From NAK19 sp034434515 (GTDB taxonomy: Bacteria > Chloroflexota > Anaerolineae > Anaerolineales > UBA4823), in assembly GCA_034434515.1 (NCBI GenBank), contig DAOTZA010000167.1:1-7970 (forward strand): a DNA stretch of 7,970 nt, written 5' to 3'. Below, piece after piece: positions 1-5,696 of this stretch (its first letter is position 1; each line of letters begins with the position of its first letter). Under the pieces are notes generated by a model. The model was not told the origin of the DNA, ran no database searches, and was given only the letters and a program-made list of their open reading frames with translations. Made by a program: the position numbers and the translations under genes.

Positions 1-1064
1 GTTTCCCCTGAGCGATAAAAACTATCGCGCCAGAAGTCATCTTCATCTGAATATAAAGATGCCAGATACGTTCCATCGAACCGTTCGCCGAAGAAGAGAA
101 TGTACTCGCCGGAGCTAAATTTAGCGGGGTTGCCATCGCTGTTATGCACATAAATCGCCACCGGCCGGCCTTGATTGGTCATGGCAAAGGTTTGAGGGTC
201 AAGGGTATTGACCGGCATCCCCGCAGCCTGAAGGGTTTCATACGTCAATTTGTAAATTCCGTCTTCTGTTACCGTGATTTTATAGCTTTCACCGGTTGTC
301 ACTTCACTCAGAGGTTGCGTTTCTGAGTCTCCGGATGGTTCAAAGGCGCGATAACGCTTTGCCTCTTGATAATTTAGCAAGCTCTGTTGATAAAGCGCCT
401 CAAAGGGATTATCCTCTTCTGCCTGGGCAGTCGAAGACTCAAACAAGGATTTGCCCTGTGGGTAGACGAACTCAACCACAAAGCGAACATACGTCACGAC
501 TTCAAGTTGTCCGCTGGATGGCGTGAATTGAAAGGGGTATACCCGCAACGGAAGGATGCGTTGACTGCGCAGTTTGGCTGCCTGACCTAGCTCCACCTGA
601 ATGCCGGGATAGGCTGTGGCGCTTGCATAGGTTTCTTGGTCTTCGACATAAACTATCTTGCCCGATGCTAACGCTTCATCATCCACTACATAGCTACCGG
701 CCGGTGCAATTCGGTAACGCCCGCTCAGCAGCCGGGTCTGAATCTCCTCTATATGCAAATTAAAATCAGCGTTGATCGGTACCCCAATGGATGTGGCAAC
801 CACAGGCAGGTCTGGCTTTCCTGGGTCGGCAATGGTCGAGGCGTCTTTCAAGACTACCCGATCATAGGTCTGTCCCTCGAAATCGACCTTCTCAAGCGCA
901 TATTCACCGAGCGAATATTCAATAATAATCCCGTTTTCCGTCGCCTGAACCAGATGAAAGCCGCTTTCCACCGCCGTTTCGGTTTGAGCTGCAGTTTGTA
1001 AAGGCAGGTTGCCGAACAGCAGGCAACCTAACAATATTCCAAAACCAAGTATATTTTTGTGCAT
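1..1064 (-). CDS. Secreted C25 (gingipain-like) family peptidase-like protein, N-terminal part only
   Basis: The reading frame is open from ATG at 1064 to the left window edge, giving 354 complete codons and no stop, so the C-terminus is missing. Residues 1-26 form a Sec signal peptide (basic HKN, hydrophobic core, likely cleavage near TAA|Q). Residues about 28-200 resemble the C25 propeptide, with the PGKPDLPVV segment at 81-89 and a following IGVPINADF strand. Residues about 259-345 match the start of the gingipain/PorU-like region (YKITVTEDGIYKLTYE, then GEYILFFGERFDG). The family comprises secreted cysteine peptidases with a His-Cys dyad; some members (PorU) act as sortases. The catalytic domain lies beyond the window, so activity cannot be judged. 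An internal LLGC (11-14) could be read as a lipobox, but hydrophobic residues follow it, so I prefer signal peptidase I. Start choice is supported by AAGGA 6 nt upstream. Family assignment is from remembered motif patterns. Confidence 0.82.
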   Translation of the reverse strand, partial: MHKNILGFGILLGCLLFGNLPLQTAAQTETAVESGFHLVQATENGIIIEYSLGEYALEKVDFEGQTYDRVVLKDASTIADPGKPDLPVVATSIGVPINADFNLHIEEIQTRLLSGRYRIAPAGSYVVDDEALASGKIVYVEDQETYASATAYPGIQVELGQAAKLRSQRILPLRVYPFQFTPSSGQLEVVTYVRFVVEFVYPQGKSLFESSTAQAEEDNPFEALYQQSLLNYQEAKRYRAFEPSGDSETQPLSEVTTGESYKITVTEDGIYKLTYETLQAAGMPVNTLDPQTFAMTNQGRPVAIYVHNSDGNPAKFSSGEYILFFGERFDGTYLASLYSDEDDFWRDSFYRSGE

Positions 1065-1070
1065 GGATAT

Positions 1071-1075
1071 TCCTT
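1071..1075 (-). promoter_or_regulatory. Shine-Dalgarno site of the C25-like gene
   Basis: On the minus strand AAGGA stands 6 nt before the ATG at 1064. It fixes this start and contrasts with the other genes here, several of which show no such site. Confidence 0.7.
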
Positions 1076-1131
1076 GTAATGTATGAACCAACCAACGAAA
1101 TAACCGTTGCTTTGAAGAACGATCGCATCTC

Positions 1132-1160
1132 ATTTTAGACCATTCTTATCCTATTGTAAA
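1132..1160 (-). promoter_or_regulatory. Sigma70-type promoter for the C25-like gene
   Basis: Minus strand TTTACA (1160-1155), a 17-nt spacer and TAAAAT (1137-1132): each hexamer is one or two mismatches from consensus and the spacing is ideal. Predicted transcription starts near 1125, leaving an untranslated leader of about 60 nt. It lies in the 131-bp gap downstream of the HprK-like gene, so the C25-like gene can be expressed independently even if read-through from upstream also occurs. No convincing terminator hairpin is visible in this gap. Confidence 0.6.
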
Positions 1161-1195
1161 TAGTATTTTGGTACCATTTGAGCCGTCCGAGCGTG

Positions 1196-1987
1196 CTAAC
1201 TTTCATCCAACAAAACCGACCAATACGAATCATCTGGCAACAGATGCAGGTGAGAATAAGGCACAGCGCTGAGAATCTGCTGGCTTCTCTGGAGAATTTC
1301 ACGCAAATAAAATGGTTCGGTCGTTAAAACAGGCACACAGGCAACCATCTCGGCCAGCGCTTGCGCTTGAGGCACTTCTTCTAGGTAGACATCCTTATCT
1401 TTGATCAGATATAATATCCTGGTTATGGGTGCGTTGCCAGGTCGCGGTCGATTTTGGGTGGGGTTATAAAACGGAGTTGCCGCAGCATACCATTGCCCCT
1501 TAGCAGAATAAATCACCAGTAAATCATCGTTTAGCACCGAACCGGCAGGTGAATTGCGCGCTGTAGTGGTTTTCCCGGCACCCGAGTACCCTAAAAACAC
1601 ATAAGCACTACCGTTGCGTTCCACGCCTGCGGCGTGGAGCATCAAGCCCCCACAATGGAAAGCGGTTACAGCCGTTGCCACGCGCACAAAATAATCAACG
1701 CCAAACAAGGGATTCTTTCCGTTAAGAACAAGATAAGCGTTTTTCGTTTGCCAGTCAATTTCACCTCGATATCCTTCTTCATCAAATTCAATCTTTTCAG
1801 GCCTCACCCTTGCCACAGTTGGGATATCCCCGTCTCCCTGAAAAACGCTTGCCCTGACAGTCAAAATCGGTGGCTGATCGGTTAGAAAGTCCCGGTAAAA
1901 AGTTGCCAGTTGCCGGGACATTTGCTCATCGTCCGTCACAATGGCAATCGAAAAGAGCCCAACGCTAACCCGCAATTCCGCAAGCAT
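1196..1987 (-). CDS. HprK/PEPCK-like P-loop kinase homologue, 263 aa
   Basis: Cytoplasmic protein with no signal peptide or membrane helix. Numbering from ATG 1987, it has LMLHAAGV at 115-122, the P-loop GYSGAGKTT at 133-141 (Lys139) and an acidic Walker-B-like VLNDDLLVI at 151-159, with Asp154-Asp155. This order (His-Ala before the loop, GxSGxGKT, then a DD strand) is typical of the HPr kinase/phosphorylase and ATP-PEPCK-like fold. I do not see the C-terminal HPr-kinase signature, so it is probably not a true HprK. Related stand-alone proteins sit in peptide-modification and PqqD-type loci and some phosphorylate peptides; the substrate here is unknown. The frame extends upstream to a TTG at 2062, but that start would overlap the FN3 gene by 74 nt. 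ATG 1987 follows the upstream stop by one base and has AGG 5 nt before it, so I chose it. Translation is probably coupled to the FN3 gene. Confidence 0.8.
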   Translation of the reverse strand: MLAELRVSVGLFSIAIVTDDEQMSRQLATFYRDFLTDQPPILTVRASVFQGDGDIPTVARVRPEKIEFDEEGYRGEIDWQTKNAYLVLNGKNPLFGVDYFVRVATAVTAFHCGGLMLHAAGVERNGSAYVFLGYSGAGKTTTARNSPAGSVLNDDLLVIYSAKGQWYAAATPFYNPTQNRPRPGNAPITRILYLIKDKDVYLEEVPQAQALAEMVACVPVLTTEPFYLREILQRSQQILSAVPYSHLHLLPDDSYWSVLLDES

Positions 1988-1988
1988 G

Positions 1989-2459
1989 TTAACCTGACAC
2001 TTCCTGCCAAGAAGCGCTCGATCGGGCTCGATTTCGGATGCCGAAAATAACTCCAATGGCAATCAACCCTGCACCGCCAATCAGCTCAAACAACCCTTGA
2101 GGGTTAGCTTGAACAGATATCGGCTCGTGCTTAGTCGTTTTTCCTTGTGTATCTACATCTTCTAATTGATAATAATAAGTTCGATTTGGCATAATGTTTG
2201 CATCTACATATTGGTAAGATCCCCCTCTGAAAGAATCATTTGTGGCCGGGATAAGCGAGTCATTCAGTTTTTGATAAGGTCCTTCGATTTGATTAGCCCG
2301 ATAAAGATTGAATCCAATGGTATCAATTTCTGTCGCTGTTTCCCATTCAATTAGGATGCGCGGGCTACGGTACAGGACCACACCATAAACTACCAACGCC
2401 AGACCCCCAAGGATGGTCAAAAGAGAAACCAAACTATATCTTGTTTTAAACTCTCGCAT
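1989..2459 (-). CDS. Small membrane protein with an FN3-like domain between two membrane helices, 156 aa
   Basis: No family name can be given with certainty. Residues about 9-30 are a hydrophobic helix (signal anchor). Residues 33-117 read as a fibronectin-III-like beta sandwich: an ILIEWETATEIDTIGFNLYRA strand pair, the GPYQKLN turn, then YQYVDANIMPNRTYYYQLEDVD. Residues 122-141 form a second Gly-rich hydrophobic helix followed by the basic RNRAR and a short polar tail. Expected topology is both ends inside and the sandwich outside. WETATEIDTIGFNLYR-type sequences are common in secreted and cell-surface proteins of Chloroflexota and Bacteroidota. The C-terminal helix plus Arg cluster also resembles sorting signals such as PEP-CTERM, but without a recognisable motif before the helix. 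It is the first gene of a two-gene unit with the HprK-like gene (1-nt gap). The start has no Shine-Dalgarno site; a TATAAT lies 6 nt before the ATG. Confidence 0.8.
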   Translation of the reverse strand: MREFKTRYSLVSLLTILGGLALVVYGVVLYRSPRILIEWETATEIDTIGFNLYRANQIEGPYQKLNDSLIPATNDSFRGGSYQYVDANIMPNRTYYYQLEDVDTQGKTTKHEPISVQANPQGLFELIGGAGLIAIGVIFGIRNRARSSASWQEVSG

Positions 2460-2473
2460 GAAACGATTATATC
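2445..2473 (+). promoter_or_regulatory. Candidate promoter of the M23 peptidase gene
   Basis: TTTAAA (2445-2450), a 17-nt spacer and TATATC (2468-2473). Each hexamer matches consensus at four positions. The element overlaps the opposite-strand promoter and the first codons of the FN3 gene. Predicted start of transcription is near 2480, only about 9 nt before ATG 2489. Confidence 0.35.
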
Positions 2474-2475
2474 GT
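2463..2475. promoter_or_regulatory. Inverted repeat overlapping both divergent -10 boxes (candidate operator)
   Basis: ACGAT-TAT-ATCGT is a perfect 5-bp inverted repeat with a 3-bp centre, placed exactly over the -10 boxes of both divergent genes. A dimeric regulator bound here could control both transcripts together. It is short and AT-rich in the centre, so chance, or simply the overlap of two -10 boxes, is a fair alternative. Confidence 0.3.
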
Positions 2476-2495
2476 AACTCATGATAAAATGCCCA
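2466..2495 (-). promoter_or_regulatory. Promoter of the FN3/HprK-like unit, probably leaderless
   Basis: Perfect TATAAT on the minus strand (2471-2466), with TGGGCA (2495-2490) 18 nt upstream as a weak -35. Only 6 nt separate the -10 box from the ATG at 2459, so transcription would start at or next to the A of the start codon. No Shine-Dalgarno sequence is present, which fits a leaderless mRNA. The -35 lies inside the first codons of the divergent gene. Confidence 0.5.
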
Positions 2496-5400
2496 ATATC
2501 TCGATGAAACATCGAATTCACCTCATTCTGATTTTTAGCCTCGTTCTATCATTTTGGCTCCTATCCTTCCGGTTTTCAGGCGGAAAGAGCGCATCCCCTC
2601 AACCAACCTATCAACCTACCCCAACCCCTCAATCCATAGAAGACGAGATTCGCAACGCCATTGTCAACACAATTTCCCGCCGCAAGGGCATCCAACCAGT
2701 GTATGAACTCTTTGACACCGCGGTTGAAGCTGTGCGCTTGAACCCCAGCCAGGATCAAGCCATCGCTTACCTGGTTCCACTGGACCCACAAAGCGGTGAG
2801 GTGATTCCCACCGAACCAGGCTTGGCTCTCTTGCAACGCACAAACCAGGGGTGGGAGGTCTCGCTTCCGGGAGAACCTGATTGGTATATCAGGCTCAAAG
2901 CCCTGCCCGGCAACCTGCTTCCAGCCGAGGAGAAGAACCTGTGGTTATCCCGTGACGCTCAGATGAAAGCACTTGCCACCGTCGGCCCATTCCATGGCTA
3001 CCGTCTGCCCTGGGCAGCCGGAGCAACCATGCGTCTTACCCAGAGCGTCGCCCACGATCGCTATACCCCCAGCGGAAATGCCCACTACGCTTTCGACTTT
3101 GCCACCCCAGGACCCGCCCAAATGTTCAACCTTTATGCTGCCAAAGGTGGCTACGTCTATAGCGTTAAGGACAATTGCCCTAATGGCTCTGAAACCTGCT
3201 CCAACTGGATCGTCTTGCGTGATCCAAGCACAAATCCGGTCACCTTCCAGCTCTACCTGCACCTAGCCCAGAACAGTATTCCCGCCTCGATCCGTGCTAT
3301 CGGTACATTTGTCGAACGAGGCCAGTTCATTGGTGTTGCCGATGACACCGGTGTGAGTACAGCTCATCATCTGCACTTTATGGTTCATACCAATCCCGCT
3401 TCCTATTGGGGCACTTCGGTTGACATTACATTCGAAGAGGTTGATATTAACGGGGGGCGGCCGAGAATCTTAGTGGATAAACCTTACTGCCGTAGCGATG
3501 ATGTTTGCGAACAATTCCGCAACGACTACGTCTCGCGGAATTATTACCTTGGCGACCAGACACCTCCTTATGGAGACATTCTGAGTCCCCAACTTGGCGA
3601 CACAATTTTCTCTCCTAAAGTAAGACTCGAAGGGTGGGCAAAAGATGACTTAAGTGGCTTGTATTCAGCCCGCTTTATCGCCAAGTTCAACGGAAGCTGG
3701 CAGGAGATTGCCGAGACCTTTAGCGGGAACTATTTTTCCTATGAGTGGGACCTCTGCGCTTCTAATGTCCCAGACGGTCCGGTTTCGATTGCCCTACGCA
3801 TCTTCGATAAAGCTGGCAATCAGTCTATTGGACTGCCTGGCTTACGGCATTTCTTCAAACGGTACGAATGCCCTGCTCCACCAGATACATCGTGCAGCCC
3901 TTCTGCAGGTCAGATTGCGATCTTCTCCGAGAGTGATTTCAAAGGCAATTGCGCTGTTTTTTCTAGCGGCAGCTACACCGACCTGGGAAGCGTTGGAAAA
4001 CAAAAAGCCGCCTCAATCCTTGTCGGCTCAAATACCGTTGCAACGCTGTTCCTGGAAAATAATTATCGAGGGCGCGGGGAAACATTTCGATCGTCCGATG
4101 CCAACTTAGCCGATAACTGGATTGGAAGTCAGTCCGTATCTTCTCTGGTTGTTTCAGCTCAAAGCTCCTTTCCTGCAACGCCTTACCCAATCTCTCCGCT
4201 CAACAATGCCGTCTTACCCTCAAATAGTTCAGTAACTTTCCATTGGGAAAATCTCGGGCGGGGGAGTGAATTTCAAGTTGAGTTAACCCGTTCGGGTTCC
4301 ACAACCCAATCGCCCTGGCTATCGGTGCCTTATTGGCAAATAGGATCGTTACCCTCTGGTAGCTACACCTGGCGCGTCCGCTCAAGAAACCCGAATGGGA
4401 TCAGCAACTGGTCAAGTGCCTTCTCGTTTTCTATTTCTAGCGGTTCCAATAGCTCACTTATTCTCCCTGTTCCCTTCCAGGATGATTTTGAGAGCGAGAA
4501 AGGATGGAACGCTTCAAGCTACTTTGACACAACCGACCAACTCAACCACACCCCCGACGGAAGAATCAGTTGGAAATACGACACCAATAGCAAGCCACAG
4601 GATGGCTACGATACCGGTCAGCCGAATTTCGGTTACTTAACTTCACCGCTGCTTCAATTACCGAATTCCCCTGCTTACACCCTCCGCTTCTGGTCGTATT
4701 ACCAAACCGAGGACGATGGCATCCACTGGGATCAACGCTGGGTGCAAATCTCCGTCGATGGCGGTGCCTTTCAGAATCTCTATCAATTCAGTGATGATCC
4801 CATGGATATCTGGCTGCAAAGCCCACCCATCTCACTGGCAGCTTATGCAGGCAAAACCGTGCAAATCCGCTTTTATTTCAATACCCTGGATAAACACAAA
4901 AACAAATTCAAAGGCTGGTTTCTGGATGATGTTAGCATCACTCCGCTTGAGGCCTCATCCTGTCCTGCTACCTATGAACTAAATGACACTCACTTAACTG
5001 CAACCTCTATTTCCCTCAATACGACTGTTCAGGCTGAAATTTGCCCCGCTGCAGACATCGACTATTATAAATTTTATGCTAGTCAGGGGGATCGCCTTGG
5101 CATCCAGGTCACAGCCGATCGCTCTGATCCAAACGCCATCCTCGATCCGTTTCTTTACTTAATTGACTCTGATGGCTCATCGGTTTTGGCTGAAAATGAC
5201 GATAAAGTCCAGGCTCGTTTGACCGACTCCAGTCTCTCTTATCTTGTAACGCGCTCAGGAGAATATTATCTCAAAATTAAAGCCTTCAATCACCCTTCAG
5301 CCGGCGATACAGCATTGAAGTATACCCTCACCTTGCTCAATGACCAGCAAGCTCCGGTTGCTGCCTTTCTTACTCCGCAAAATCATCAGAGCATCACCGG

Positions 5401-5680
5401 CGAGGTTCTTCCCATCCGCATCCTTGCTTATGATGGAAATGGCATGATCAGCCACGTACGTCTTTACCAGCATTCTGCGAATTGGGAGAGCGGAACCTGG
5501 AAAATGATTGGGGAAGATTGGGATGGCAGTGATGGCTGGGGGATTGACTTAACCGACTATGCCCTGGGCTTCTCTATCTGGGCGCGCGTTTTTGATCTAG
5601 CCGGCAACTACGTTGATATTGGCGTTTGGAACGTTTCTCACCCGTTCAGCGCCATTTTTCTCCCAATTGTCGGTCGCTAG
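2489..5680 (+). CDS. Secreted multi-domain M23 (LytM-type) metallopeptidase, 1063 aa
   Basis: Residues 7-30 are a signal peptide or signal anchor, then a Pro/Thr-rich linker (36-48) and an unassigned N-terminal region (49-165). The M23 peptidase domain spans about 185-305, with the zinc/catalytic set complete: HYAFDF (His199, Asp203), YLHL (His258) and HLH (His294, His296). Such enzymes cut peptide cross-bridges in cell walls or other proteins outside the cell. There follow an Ig-like domain (358-458), a beta/gamma-crystallin-like domain (474-556, GNCAVFSSGSY and RGRGETF turns), an FN3-like domain (565-650), a MAM/jelly-roll-like domain (660-820, ending GWFLDDVSI), a pre-peptidase C-terminal (PPC-like) domain (825-950), a second Ig-like domain (953-1045) and the tail FLPIVGR. 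Ten cysteines in the exported part, several closely paired (230/237, 334/340, 461/469), suggest disulfides. ATG 2504 (residue 6) is an equally plausible start; neither has a clear Shine-Dalgarno site. The target substrate is unknown. Confidence 0.87.
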   Translation: MPNISMKHRIHLILIFSLVLSFWLLSFRFSGGKSASPQPTYQPTPTPQSIEDEIRNAIVNTISRRKGIQPVYELFDTAVEAVRLNPSQDQAIAYLVPLDPQSGEVIPTEPGLALLQRTNQGWEVSLPGEPDWYIRLKALPGNLLPAEEKNLWLSRDAQMKALATVGPFHGYRLPWAAGATMRLTQSVAHDRYTPSGNAHYAFDFATPGPAQMFNLYAAKGGYVYSVKDNCPNGSETCSNWIVLRDPSTNPVTFQLYLHLAQNSIPASIRAIGTFVERGQFIGVADDTGVSTAHHLHFMVHTNPASYWGTSVDITFEEVDINGGRPRILVDKPYCRSDDVCEQFRNDYVSRNYYLGDQTPPYGDILSPQLGDTIFSPKVRLEGWAKDDLSGLYSARFIAKFNGSWQEIAETFSGNYFSYEWDLCASNVPDGPVSIALRIFDKAGNQSIGLPGLRHFFKRYECPAPPDTSCSPSAGQIAIFSESDFKGNCAVFSSGSYTDLGSVGKQKAASILVGSNTVATLFLENNYRGRGETFRSSDANLADNWIGSQSVSSLVVSAQSSFPATPYPISPLNNAVLPSNSSVTFHWENLGRGSEFQVELTRSGSTTQSPWLSVPYWQIGSLPSGSYTWRVRSRNPNGISNWSSAFSFSISSGSNSSLILPVPFQDDFESEKGWNASSYFDTTDQLNHTPDGRISWKYDTNSKPQDGYDTGQPNFGYLTSPLLQLPNSPAYTLRFWSYYQTEDDGIHWDQRWVQISVDGGAFQNLYQFSDDPMDIWLQSPPISLAAYAGKTVQIRFYFNTLDKHKNKFKGWFLDDVSITPLEASSCPATYELNDTHLTATSISLNTTVQAEICPAADIDYYKFYASQGDRLGIQVTADRSDPNAILDPFLYLIDSDGSSVLAENDDKVQARLTDSSLSYLVTRSGEYYLKIKAFNHPSAGDTALKYTLTLLNDQQAPVAAFLTPQNHQSITGEVLPIRILAYDGNGMISHVRLYQHSANWESGTWKMIGEDWDGSDGWGIDLTDYALGFSIWARVFDLAGNYVDIGVWNVSHPFSAIFLPIVGR

Positions 5681-5688
5681 GCTATAAT
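5660..5688 (+). promoter_or_regulatory. TATAAT box just before the GT2 start codon
   Basis: A perfect TATAAT (5683-5688) lies 8 nt before ATG 5697, in the 16-nt gap after the M23 gene stop. The -35 position (CTCCCA, 5660-5665) is poor. It could give a leaderless transcript for the GT2 gene; otherwise that gene is read through from the M23 gene. Confidence 0.35.
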
Positions 5689-5696
5689 TGGCGAGT

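Noticed and set aside
144..590. Plus-strand short frames over the C25-like gene
   Set aside because: The minus-strand frame is continuous, with a signal peptide and family motifs; the plus frames show neither.
919..1128. 69-aa minus-strand frame over the start of the C25-like gene
   Set aside because: Alternative frame over a well-supported coding start; composition is not protein-like.
1169..1195. Possible terminator or operator after the HprK-like gene (TGGTACCA palindrome and nearby GAGC repeats)
   Set aside because: The palindrome is only 8 bp with no loop or T-run, and the GAGC copies are direct, not inverted, so no stable hairpin forms.
1988..2062. Longer start (TTG at 2062) for the HprK-like gene
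   Set aside because: It would overlap the FN3 gene by 74 nt and read residues that merely shadow that gene's C-terminus; ATG 1987 sits one base after its stop with a nearby AGG.
2945..3266. Opposite-strand and alternative-frame open frames across the M23 domain
   Set aside because: Shadows of the M23 gene, whose zinc-site residues lie in the long frame.
3654..4109. 151-aa plus-strand frame inside the M23 gene
   Set aside because: Low-complexity alternative frame with no recognisable domain; the main frame reads Ig-like and crystallin-like domains through the same bases.
5688..5696. TTG start at 5688 for the GT2 gene
   Set aside because: Adds only MAS before an ATG; the TTG overlaps the TATAAT box and has no Shine-Dalgarno site.
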